A stretch of 64,000 bases of DNA from contig OY720101.1 of the NCBI GenBank assembly GCA_963082875.1, forward strand, positions 15,151,671-15,215,670. Direction: 5' to 3'. Positions 23,701 through 34,700 of the stretch are shown piece after piece. The stretch is from Corella eumyota (lineage: Eukaryota; Chordata; Ascidiacea; Phlebobranchia; Corellidae). The notes beneath the pieces are model-generated. The model ran no database searches, was not told the origin of the DNA, and saw only the letters and a list, made by a program, of their open reading frames with translations. A program made the translations under genes and the position numbers. Numbering within the stretch: the stretch's first letter is position 1; the number at the start of each line of letters is the position of its first letter.

Positions 23701-26700
23701 CCAATTTAGGCTATTATCATTTTTGTTGTATGTATTTATCCTCGATGTGGGAAAGATCGAATGCGCGACTTAAACATAGAGTAACATCAGTTACCCCGAC
23801 CCAGTCTCGAGTTGCCTGTGGCAGTTTGGGATATTATAGATTATAATTGCCCAATAATTAAGCTGCTGATTAGGTGCTGGCTCAGTAGGGGTGCATACAG
23901 TTTATAGCCCCTCACTCAAGGGCGCTACAGCATAAGAGCAGTGGGGATCAAACCAAGGACCTCTTGCAATTAAGCCAAATAGACTCCTATGCTTGTTAAA
24001 ACTTGTTTAATAAATATTTATACTTACATTGCTTAGGTCAATTTACTTCAACTGATTTCCAAATCACTGAATCTACAACCACAACCGAATTGATTCAAAT
24101 GTTTATGGATTGTTCTTCCATAACTGACGACATCAACTTGTTTGTCATTAACGACGTGACAACGACATCAAGTGACCACAAAGGTGGGTTTTAATTTATC
24201 CTCAATGTGGGGCAGATATTTTGCTGCGATTTTTAATCGTTTTTTTTAATAGTTAAGTCAAGTTTTAAATTTTTTAAGTAGATTATAATAAAAAAAAATT
24301 TAATTTGTATAATTTTTTGGTTTAAATGTAATATTTTTTTATTAATTTTTAGGTAATGTTAAAACTGGAGGCATCGCCAAAAGATTATTAGAAGCAGATG
24401 AATCCCCGTTATTGGCACAGAAACAAAGTTTAAAGAAACATCAAACCAGGAGATTGGAACTAACACAAGTTAAAGGAGTAATGATAAAGGTATTGAACTT
24501 ATGATATTTATAACTCTTTTTCCGAGTAAAATGCTGGGCTTACTAACACCTAAATAATTGGGAAATTTGTATTTTTCTTAGTTTTTAAAATGCGAAATTT
24601 TATTAACTTATTCTCGATGTAAATCGTAGATTTGAGGGCCAAATTATAACTTTTATTGCCCTGATTAAGAGCTAAGATGGACATTTACTGTTTTGCAATA
24701 TTTAATTACAGTGTGCTTTTATAAATTAGCACATTTTAAGCGAAAATTACACGTTTAAGGTATTAACATTATCGTTGTGGTTGGTATAGTTTGAGAAAAT
24801 TGTTTTTCGAACCAAAACCCAAAAATATTTTTTGTTTTACGACAAATTTAATTGCATGTTTAAATAATTGAATTAAGAGCAGGACATTAGAATTATTTTC
24901 CATCTTGGGCGCCGGGTATAAGTGGTATAATTGAACTTATTCGTTAATTAAAGCTTTCGTCGCGTGTGGTGAAATCATTCAAAATCTGCTGACATTACAA
25001 ATTTGCCAAAAAAATAAAAATTTGCCAAAAAAATAAAAATTTGCCAAAAACCTAAATATTTTATTTTTTAAAGAATGTTTTCTTTATAAAATGGCAAATT
25101 GATTTTTAATGTTATAAATAGAAAAGAGTTACATTTGTTAAAAAATTTAATAATCATTTAAAATAATTTGCAATTTATTTTGTTTTTTCGCACATTGATA
25201 AAATAATAAATACGATATACAATTAATATTACAACAATGCGACGGGAAAAAATGACAAAATCAATTTAATGATTTGAAACATGCCAAAAGTATTAATGTT
25301 TATATAAAGATTTTATATTATATGATATGGCATGGTCATCAACTCTAAAATATTACAATTTCTAGGTAAAAAAAGCTCAAAATAAAAATCATATAACGAT
25401 TTTTTTAATCCTAAAATTGTTCTAAAATAATTTTCACGAAATTGTTTTTTTTTAGATAATTTGTCGAATTGGAAAGCACAAGCCTAAGGGAAAACAATTT
25501 CGAGTCTCGAGTCAATCAAGCGTGGAACACGTGACCAAACTTGCTCTTCGAAAGTTTAGGTTGAGGAATGTAGATTCCAGTTTATTTGCCCTCTGTGAGA
25601 TATCAATAAATGGAGGTAAATAGAAGTTCATTTTAAATTTGATATAATTGGAAGGGCGACTGACTTTACAGCCTTATAATAAAGGTAACTTTAATTACCC
25701 AGACTAAGATTTGTTTAAACTGGCGATGGTTTAATATATTTTGTAATGAATTTCACTACATTAAGTCCTGGGTTCGATTCCCACTGCTCTCATGCTGTAG
25801 CGCCCTTAAGTAAGGCCCTATAAACGGTATAAACTTCTGCTGAGCCAGCACTTAATCAAAAAAATAATTATCGGGCAATTATAATCAATAATATTGTATC
25901 AAAGCAAAAATGCAAAGAGACGAAGCATATGTAGCCCGCTTTAAAGCGGTTAATATTGCCCACTTTTTCAACCGATTAGTTAGCGTTTAATGGCTACAAA
26001 GAGTGAAAATACAGAGCCATTAACCGCTTGAAAATTGGTCTAAAAATTGCGCTTTGTCTAATATAGAGCATTGTAATCAACGCCAAATGCTGTTAATGGT
26101 TTTATTTTTTCTATTTTAAAGCAATGTATTGCTACCGTGTATTCTTATAATTAAGCAACTATTTTACCTGAAATTATTGATGTTATAGACGAATAGCCTG
26201 ATAATTTAGCAACTATTTAACTGAAAACCAATATCACCAATCTTAGTTTGCTAATTATGCCTAGCAAAAACACTTATATTATAGATTTTTACTTTACCTA
26301 TTTAAATCCTGTGTTTTAACCAGTAAACTATATTATTTTTGGTTCAAACGAATGTTTAAATTTGTCTCCTTTTTATAGATATTGTCGAAGTGTCTCCAAC
26401 GAGGGATAGTCCTTGGAAGAGCGGGGCTTCGTTGCTGATATGCGATCGACCAAGTTTAAGGAAAACAAACAGGAATTCAACGTTAATGGTGCCGGGATTT
26501 TATCGTTCTTGTTCGACTGTCTCCAACATTTCATTCGTAAGTTGAAGTTTATAATATATTTGTGTATCTAGTTTTGTAATTTTTTTGTAGTTTTATATAT
26601 TAACGCCTGTCAGGTTTTACATAAAAGCTGTCACCGTGAACACTTGGCTTTACTACATGAAGGTCCTGAGTTTGATTCCCACTGCTTTCATGCTGTAGCA

Positions 26701-29700
26701 GCCTAAGTGGGGTGTTATAAACGATATGAACCCCTGCTAAGCCAGCACTTACTCAGCAGCTCAATTATCGGACAATTATATTCTATAATATCCCAAACTG
26801 GCAAAGACAACTTGAGACTGGGTGGGGGTAACTGATGTTACTCTATGTTTAGGCTGTAAAGTCGGTCTTCCCACAGCGAGGATAAAGTTAAATTTAAAAA
26901 AAATATTATTATTTGTTAATTGATTATAAATTAAACACTTAAAAAACTGCTCGCCTAAAATCGATTAACTTTAATAATATTGAGCTTAAAATATTAAACA
27001 TTAATGCCTATAACAAATATTTAACACCTTTGACCTTGTATAACTTTGTGATATCGTTGCATTATTGATGATATGTTAACGCCCATTATGTTACGTATAC
27101 AGCGTAATAATACCTCATTGTGATGTAACAACAACCAATAAAACGTCATGAATATTAAAGTTTACGTTAATTTAATCAAATTCTATAAGTGTGTAGAAAA
27201 AGGCGTTGTCGTTAATTAACTGTTTAATTAACAAGTAATTAATGTTAAAATTATAAGTTAACCAAGTAATAACACAGTTTTAATTAACCCTATAAGGTGT
27301 ACTTAATAATGTCCATCTGTTTTTGGTTAGGAATTATAAAATTGGTGCTAAAATTAGATTAAGTTTCTGTTTTAATTAATTGATTGTAATTAATGAGTCC
27401 TTCACACGACATAACTAACGTAAAAAATAAACATTGTAAATTGGATGTTAAATTTTACGTTACATTGACTTGGCCCTAATATTCCAAGAAAAATATTTAA
27501 ATTTGTAGAAATACATTCTTGTAATTAATACGATTAATTAATTAATAAAGAACAATTTAAAAAAAAATTAAAATAAATAAACATTGTTTTTAGGTACATA
27601 ATTACAATTAAATTAAGTTAATTTTCAAATATTTAAATTTGGGAATTTTTGAAAAACAAGTAGTACATTTAATTAATTAAAAAAAAGGACAATCAATTAA
27701 TTAATTAATTAAAAATAATTTTAAAACAGGAATAAATAAATAAAAAGTGTTTTATATAAATATACTTTAAATAAGTTAATTTCTAAATATTTTTAAATTT
27801 AATTTTTTTTAGGAAAGTCGTGGATCTTCTGGTTCAGATTCCTGGTCTCCTTATAACCTAGACAAACACAATCGACTCACTGATGACGTCATAGTGGAAT
27901 CTGTATCAGACCATTGTGGGATCATCAACTATGGTGACGTCACAGTCAAGGATTTAAGTGAAGTCGAGCATGGAGATGTTCTAGAACAGGTAAAAAAATC
28001 GTTGTTAGGTTTTGAAAATTATCAACAAAACTAAATATTTTTTTTTATTATTTATCCTCGATGTGGGAAGGTCAGATGCGCGACTTAAACATAGAGTAAC
28101 TTAAGTTACCCCGACTCAGTCTCGAGTTGCCTGTGTCAGTTTGGGATATTATAGAGACTATAATTGCCCGGTAATTGAGCTGCTGATTAAGTGCTGACTC
28201 GGCAGGAGTTTATACCGTTTACAGTGCTTTACTTAGGGGCGCTACAGCATGAGAACAGTGGGGATTGAACCCAGGACCTTATGTAGCAAAGCCAAGTGTT
28301 TGAACCACTAAACTATTCTTTCGATATAACTTGGTGGCACTTGTTAAAACTGATCTCATGTATCAATATCTGCAAAAGGATTTGGTTATTTATTATTTAA
28401 TTGAACTTTTAGGTCCAAGACCGAGCTGATGTTTTATGTGTTGACAACTCAGTCTTACAATCCCAACTTCACGAGAAGGAGGAATCCTCAAGTGAGATCT
28501 ACCGAAAAGTGTCGCAGGTTAGGTCAGTGCTGGAGAATGGTTTGAAGCAATATCACGACTCTTTGCACCAACAAGTCGACCAACCAACTGGTGGATCGTT
28601 TGCGATCGAGTCTGAGATGAAGTAAGTATTGTATATAGTAGAGCCCATGCAACACTAGCTACACCACATGAAGTCGTGGGTTCAATCCCCACTGATCTCA
28701 TGCTGTAGCGCCCTTGAGTAAGGCGCTATAAACGGTATAAACTCCTGCTAAGGTCAGCACTTAATCAGCAGCATAATTACTGGGCAATTATAATCTATTA
28801 ATTATCCTTAACTGAAAGGTTAACAATATACCACAATCGCTACAAAAATAAAGTTGTTTTTTAAATATAAGTTACTTCTATTTGTTTAGACTGTGAAAGC
28901 AGATACCTTACAGCAAAAATAATTAAAATACACATATTCTTGTAAACTAAATTTTTACTTTTACTCTATAGAAACACCGAACAGATAATATCTCACACTG
29001 AGGACATGTTGGGCCAACTATTTCGCCACCAACGACAACTCCTAGCGACCAAGAAGCGACAAACTGAAGCGAATCATGAACACAACGGTGAAGATTTTGT
29101 TGATAACTCAATCCTAGCTGATGTTGAATTACAGATTGCTTTGCATCAGGCTGACTTGTTAAGTTTAAAACAGAAACATCAGATTCTCGATATGAAGGTG
29201 ATTACTGTTTAAATCTTTAAAGTTTTCTAAAATTTATTATTTTAATTCTCTATGTGAATACTTTAAAAATACCCAGTTAGTAGCCTACCCTTTAGTAAGC
29301 ATTTTTATTGTCATAATATGGTTGCCACTCTTAACTAATATTTGCCTGCAATAATTTACCTGCTTACCATAAACTGCAGTTTTTAATGTTATGTAGGCCT
29401 AAATGTTGGACATATACTAAGCTTCATTATATAAATTTTAAGGCCCAACTCTGTCTTCATATAAGTTCAACTCAGTATAATCGTCAGTTTAATATATTAT
29501 TGACCTTATGGTGTCTTAGCTTTCTATGCTATACTAAAACTAAACCCCCCAAACTGGATTTATTCAATAAATTTACAAAACAATTTTGGGACAAACTTTA
29601 CAAATTTTTTTATTTTTTAAATTTAACACAACTAATAAAACATCATTTTACATAATTAGTCTTAATATAAGTCCAACTCAGTATAGTTGTAAGTTTAATA

Positions 29701-31010
29701 TATTATTGACCTTGCTGTATTGTCTTTTTTTCGTTGATACACTTACGCTAAAAAACTGATTATTGAATAATTTTACCATCAGTTTTTTCACCGATTTAAC
29801 AAACTATTTATTTTTTAAATCTAACACAACTAATAAAACTCGTTTTAAATTAAAGATGTCCTTGTTCGTTGCCCACCGTAAAGCTGAGAAATTTCGACAT
29901 ATGATCAGTGGTAGCTTATACGGAATTGTAACACCTAAGTCTACAGCTAACACATACCACCAACCTACTGAAGATAACTTGAACTATGAGCTACATTCAA
30001 GCGAGATATTTATCGGGGAGTCGGGATATGGTTTAAAGATGAAGGATGAGCGTGAGGTTAGTTTGAATGGATCAAGGTTGAAGGGAACTGTATTGGAATC
30101 AGACCACGTCGAGGGAAAACTTAAAAAAGGTGAAAAAAGTTGAAGTTGTGTGTATATTTATTTTTAAATAGTTATCAAGAGTTTTAGAACTTGTCGGAGC
30201 TGATTTTTTTTTCTTAAAATTTTTTTTTAAAAATGGTCATCAGTGTTTTAAGTAAACTATAACACTTACAACTTTAGCACTACTCCTATAGTAAAATTTA
30301 AAATTTTTATGATATTGTATATGTTAAAAAAATTTTGTTGGGACTGATTTTTAAATGGTTATCATAATTTTTAGTAAGCTGTATTTATAAATGTTCCAAA
30401 TTGTTTAATTTTTTTAAGTCTATATATATTTTAATGATTATGATATTATGCCTTAATAAATTTTGTTAAGAATATTTTTTTAAAAATCTAACTTAAGTTT
30501 TAACTTACTAAAAAGTAAAGTATTTTATTTTATTAATTTTAAAATTTTGTTTTTTTAGGGGATCGATTATTAGAAGTAAACGGAATCAATGTTCAATCAG
30601 TTGGTGCCGATTTCGTTGCAAGAATTCTAAAAGAAACGAATTCGATTCGGATCGTGGTTCTACGATTAACCAAACCAACAAACAATAATAAAAGTAAAAC
30701 TGACTCTAAAACCAACCATAATAACACACCTATGAGCCATAGTTCGGATGAGGATGACGTTGTTATGAGTGAGGACAGCGAAAAATCACCGCCGGCAGTT
30801 GGCGCCGCTGAGTTGTCCGCAGATTGGCGTGAGATGAGTGCACTTAAAAGCGATCTTTCGATGCTCATGCGCGAACTTGAGATTACGTCACGTGGTAAGA
30901 GGGAATTAGAGCGTGACCTGGCGCGGAAGAATAACAGGGATTTCGTTCTAGAAAGCGAGAATCATCGACTTAAGGAAGAGATCGCAAAATTAAAGAAAAA
31001 CGCAGCTTAA
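14715..31010 (+). CDS. SAM-like, double Ras-association, coiled-coil and PDZ domain protein
   Basis: Twelve exons join in phase to 925 residues: 14715-14729 (tentative), 22392-22518, 22848-23543, 24037-24183, 24353-24489, 25456-25615, 26379-26536, 27813-27989, 28413-28621, 28972-29197, 29856-30129 and 30559-31010. Residues about 112-180 look like a SAM domain (IIEWSTSDLCDCL, then KQKVLLLLNEI). A Ser/Thr-rich linker follows. About 280-350 (FQITESTTTTELIQMFM, RLLEADESPLLAQ) and 368-445 (KGKQFRVSSQSSVEHVTK, FALCEISINGD) resemble two Ras-association folds. About 545-720 is mainly helical and charged. A PDZ domain spans about 731-811 (GYGLKMK, KGDRLLEVNGINV). A last coiled coil fills 861-925. The set suggests a Ras/Rap-responsive scaffold at membranes, but I do not recognise an orthologue. 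Weak points: exon 1 rests on phase and a good donor only, across a 7.7-kb intron. The join 29197/29856 has a weak donor (gtgatt) and begins at an ATG, so the PDZ part could be a separate transcript. AATAAA lies at 31552-31557. Confidence 0.75.
15073..15125 (+). ncRNA. Candidate structured RNA: GC-rich nested hairpin
   Basis: The outer stem GTAGTGGT (15073-15080) pairs perfectly with ACCACTAC (15118-15125). The inner stem GGCCTCCCAC (15091-15100) pairs with GTGGGGGGCC (15104-15113) through a CAA loop, with one G-U pair. Eighteen base pairs in 53 bases, mostly GC, stand out in AT-rich surroundings. No snRNA, snoRNA, tRNA or Y RNA family was recognised. Function is unknown; it may be the remnant of a mobile element. 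Confidence 0.35.
15290..15990. repeat. C-poor, G/T-rich block of degenerate tandem repeats
   Basis: The + strand is nearly devoid of C and rich in T, A and G. Within it AAGTTGTATATAAATATG (15417) recurs as AAGTTGTAGGTAAATATG (15571), about 154 bases on. TTGTATAATGTATATA (near 15763) recurs near 15863, about 100 bases on. The copies are diverged. Confidence 0.55.
16331..16500 (+). repeat. 170-bp MITE-like repeat (family A), full copy
   Basis: The layout is TTTGGTTTTTCGCACATTG, GATATACAATTAATATTAC, AACAATGCGACGGGAAAAAA, TTTAATGATTTAAAACATGCC, then TTATGGCATGGTCACCAAAC. Ends share TTTGGT/ACCAAA, and ACATGCCA pairs with TGGCATG to make an internal hairpin. No coding capacity. Other copies: about 16560-16682 (partial), 17831-17978, 18639-18807, 19155-19314, 25179-25345, 43207-43366 (-), 56336-56493 and 59671-59838. 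Confidence 0.85.
17831..17978 (+). repeat. 170-bp repeat (family A), diverged copy
   Basis: It keeps TTTAAAACATGCCATAAA and TATTATGACATGGTCACCGA; the 5' half is diverged. Confidence 0.75.
18639..18807 (+). repeat. 170-bp repeat (family A), full copy
   Basis: Close match to the 16331 copy, with TTATGGCATGCTCACCAAAC at the end. Confidence 0.85.
19155..19314 (+). repeat. 170-bp repeat (family A), diverged copy
   Basis: Start TTTTTGGCACATTAATAAAA and end TTATGGCATAGTCACCAAAC. Confidence 0.8.
22573..22765 (+). mobile_element. tRNA-derived SINE (family 1), internally deleted
   Basis: Head and tail are joined with the middle block missing; it lies in intron 2 of the SAM-RA-PDZ gene. Confidence 0.85.
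23729..23973 (-). mobile_element. tRNA-derived SINE (family 1), reversed, head truncated
   Basis: Reversed copy in intron 3 of the SAM-RA-PDZ gene, lacking the last part of the tRNA-like head. Confidence 0.85.
24998..25052. repeat. Short tandem repeat, three 20-bp units
   Basis: AAATTTGCCAAAAAAATAAA recurs three times in an intron of the SAM-RA-PDZ gene. Confidence 0.85.
25179..25345 (+). repeat. 170-bp repeat (family A), full copy in SAM-RA-PDZ intron
   Basis: Matches the 16331 copy nearly throughout, with GATATGGCATGGTCATCAAC at the end. Confidence 0.85.
25755..25894 (+). mobile_element. SINE family 1 fragment (head and middle)
   Basis: Partial copy with the B box GGTTCGATTCCCACTG and GCCAGCACTTAATC. 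A short reversed fragment of the same family lies just before it (about 25652-25705). Confidence 0.8.
26625..26888 (+). mobile_element. tRNA-derived SINE (family 1), in SAM-RA-PDZ intron 7
   Basis: Diverged near-full-length copy with the variant head TTGGCTTTACTACATGAAGG. Confidence 0.85.
28051..28318 (-). mobile_element. tRNA-derived SINE (family 1), reversed
   Basis: Near-full-length reversed copy in intron 8 of the SAM-RA-PDZ gene. Confidence 0.85.
28641..28798 (+). mobile_element. SINE family 1 fragment, directly after an exon
   Basis: Copy with intact B box beginning only 20 bases after the donor at 28622; the 3' part is missing. Confidence 0.85.
29278..29434 (+). repeat. 180-bp interspersed repeat (family B), copy in SAM-RA-PDZ intron
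   Basis: Blocks TAGTAGCCTACCC, TAATATGGTTGCCACTCTTA, TAGGCC and CTTCATTATATA are present. Confidence 0.75.
29454..29850. repeat. Tandem duplication of about 207 bp reaching a splice acceptor
   Basis: Copy 1 begins near 29454 (ATATAAGTTCAACTCAGTAT) and copy 2 near 29661 (ATATAAGTCCAACTCAGTAT). Both run through TTTAATATATTATTGACCTT to AACACAACTAATAAAAC. Copy 2 ends at the acceptor of the exon beginning 29856. Confidence 0.8.
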
Positions 31011-31735
31011 TAAGCAATGGGAGTATATTAAATATTTGGTTTTTATATTTATGTTAGAAGGCCAATATTAAATCTTATTATACAGTAACTTTAGTTTAAC
31101 AATCTTATTCGTTATCAGGTGGTATTAGTTTGCTAATTAACTCGCTAATTAGATTTTAATTAATTAAGGCATGAACTTATGACCCTTACTCGGAGGTTGT
31201 TTTTATTTAAAGTCTTAGTTTTTCAATTTTATTATATATGTTCCTATTCTGCAATTGTGTTTTATTAATTTGTAAATATTTAATATTGTTCTAACTATTT
31301 CCTGGCGATTCTTGCCTATTACGTTTACGTACTTACATGATGATTAAATAATATTGTTTAGATTGGATTTTGACCCAGATTAGTTCAGTAGATTTTGAAG
31401 TAGACTAGCTAGAAACTTGTTAGAAAATATAAGACAGTAAAGGTTTAAAAAATGTTTATTTTTTTAGAATTTTAAAATAAACATTTTTGTACAAGATCTT
31501 TACTTAAACTTTGCAACACAAACTATGATGATAAATATATAAAAACATAAGAATAAAGTATTTGTACATGGGGATTTAACCCTCTTTTTTTGGTTGATAA
31601 AAATTGTAATTTTTGCAGTAACTTTACAGTTATGATAAAACATCATTTGTTGTATTATAGCTATGTTAACTTTATTTTAAACTTGGCAACAACTTTTAGT
31701 TTTTCGAGTTGTAGTAACAACTTTTTCAATTTTTA

Positions 31736-34700
31736 TTATTTTCGACTCGATAATTTTGAGGTAGCAGTCGAAGTCGAAGAGTTACGTAGGGAGATATGTT
31801 CGTTTTGAACTTCAGACCTAAAGCATAACTGTTTAAGTGGCGTCCACCAAACTTTTCTCATATCGTCCCTTCGTAGGGTTGTTAAAACAAAAATCCCAAC
31901 CCCCTGAAATAGAGAAGTCAGAGTTAGTATTGCTTAAGATGAAAAAGGTTGTAAAGCCCGTTCACACGGCGTACGCAACGCAACGTAACGTAGTGCAAGA
32001 TTTCGCAACCATTTAAAATGAACAGTCGTTCACAAGTACGAAAGTTTGCGTAAGTTACGTAAGATTTCGTTTTGTAGCCGAAGCGAAATTTACACAAGAT
32101 TTTGTAAGCGGTATACTTTTACTAGCTATTTTGTATTTGTTAATCACTAGAACTCGTAAAGTTACGTAACGCAGCGCAACGCAACGATACCTTATCGTGT
32201 GAACAGGCCTTAACTAGTTAATAGCCCACTGATTTGTCAGGATTTTATTTGTTGTAATATGGTCACAATATTCGATTAATATTTGCCTATGATAATTTAC
32301 CCACACACTACAAACAGCAGTTTTATTTATTTCGTAAGTATATAAATTGAACATACACATAATCATATATCGTCCACTAAACTTCATTACATATAGATGT
32401 AGATTTATTATGTAACAGTTTTAAGTAAAACTTTAAGTCAAAAGTAATCTATTTTATTTATTTTTAAAACTTGATACGCGAAGTTTAATCGCAAAAATTT
32501 AATTTAAAATTTCCAATTACTTTATATTACGTTTTTCTCGTGCGTGCAATTAATAACGCAATAAAAATCTATAAATAACTTAAGTCCAATTAATTCCAGG
32601 CTTCGTGATTGTTTAAAATGTCGTGACTCATAAAAAAAAATTTTATGGGCAGCATATTATTGTTTAATTAATTAAAATCTTTCTCTACGGTTCTTTTTTT
32701 TTGTGTTATCCTAACATAATTGTATGTTTAATTAGGTAAGGGTGTTCTGTTGTAAGATGTTTTAGCTATCTGTAAACGCCAGGCACAAAGGCGAATAGTG
32801 AGGCATTGGTGCGGCTCGAACCCGAAACCTTTTGGTGTGTTAAAGCTATCTGTAAACGCTGGGCTTAAGGGTAAATAATGTGGTATTGGTGCGACTCGAA
32901 CCCGAAACTTTTTGGTGTGTTTAAGCTATCTGTAAACGCCGGGTTTAAGGGCAAATAGTGTGGCATTGGTGCGGTTCGAAACCAAAACCTTTTGGTGTGT
33001 TTAAGCTATCTGTAAACGCTGGGCTTAAGGGTAAATAATGTGGTATTGGTGCGACTCGAACCCGAAACTTTTTGGTGTGTTTAAGCTATCTGTAAACGCC
33101 GGGTTTAAGGGCAAATAGTGTGGCATTGGTGCGGCTCGAACCCGAAACCTTTTGGATTGTTCAAGCTATCTGTATACGCCAGGCTTAAGGACAAATAGCG
33201 TGGCAATGGTGCGGCTCGAACCCAGTACCTTTAAGTTTACAAAGGGTGTGCTGTCGTGACGTGTTTAAGCTATTTGCAAACGCTGGGTTAAGGGTAAATA
33301 ATGTGGTATTGGTGCGACTCGAACCCAAAACCTTTCGATGTGTTTAAGCTATCCGTTAACGCCGGACTTAAAGGCAAAAGTGTGACATTGGTGCGACTCA
33401 AACCCGAAACCTTTTGGTGTGTTTAAGCTATCTGTAAACGCTTGGCTTAAGGGCAAAATAGTGTGGCATTGGTGCGACCATTGGTGCGAATTCGTAATCC
33501 GATGCCATGGTTAGTACACCACACTATTTTAACTTTTGTTTATAATTTATAAAACTTGATCTTACCTGAAAAGCATTGGTGATAGCAAACAACCAGCTCA
33601 TAACTTGCAAATAAAAAGAATTTGTTGAAATCAACATCAAATACCCAAATACCCACGTGATCCCCATTATAAACGTCATAGTCGATGAAATAAGTAAGGA
33701 CTGTTTCGTAGTTCGTTTCAGAGCATCAGATTGAGCCTAAAATAAATTTTTTGTGTTAATAATTTTTTGTAATTAGTTGTTTATTTTTTTAATGATTATT
33801 TTATGACCAAAAATTTCAGTTTTTTTATACATGATAATCGATTAACAGTTGCTTTGTCGAATATGGGATTTTTAAGTTTATTAAGATTAATTGTTAATTA
33901 AGCTAATAAGTGTTTTTTCTTAAATTCCTCTTACATAAGTACTACGAAAATGAAATTCTTTAATTAATTATCACTTAAATTAAAATAATTAATTGGTATG
34001 TAGGCTTAAATGCTATTTTACCTAAACTTTTTTGTAATTTTAGTTTTTTCTCTGTATAAAAAATTAGTTGTATATACTTGAATATAAATTAAATCCTAGC
34101 CCTAAGTGACTTATACAAGGATATACACTTTACACAAGGACACATAAGGTCGTGGGTTCAATCCCCACAGATCTCATGCTGTAGCGCCCTTGAGTAAGGC
34201 GCTATAAACGGGACAAACTGCTGCTGAGCCAGCACTTAATCAGCAGCATAATTATCGGACAATTATAATCTAGAGTATCCCAAACAGCCACAGGCAACTC
34301 GAGACTGGGCCGGAGTAACTGGTGTTACTCTATGTTTAAGTCGCACATTTGACTTTCCCACATCGAGGATAAAGATATATACAAAAATAAATAAATATAT
34401 TTACCTTTTTATTTTGTTTGTACAATTCCCATGTCACCACAACAAAAACAAAGCAGTTAAAACAAAGTAATATTCCAACTGGGGCAAGGAAACTGGCATA
34501 TAATGGTACATCTAGTAACCAGCACACATTCTCACGATGGTAGCTAGACGGAACTACAAATAAACAATTTAAATATTATTTTAAACTTGTGTAAAGTTGT
34601 AAAAATACATTTTAGGAGGTGTTAATGTTTTTTAATTGTTGATTTTGATAAGTTTTGGTATTTTGATATGGAAACATGTGGTTTAATAAACAAAAGCATA

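Noticed and set aside
28519-28701. Minus-strand frame containing SVGIEPTTSC
   Set aside because: It spans an exon on the other strand and a reversed-reading SINE arm; such peptides are typical translations of tRNA-derived repeats.
32755-33515. CRISPR-like array (regular repeats)
   Set aside because: Units are contiguous with no unique spacers, in a eukaryotic intron, and derive from a SINE.
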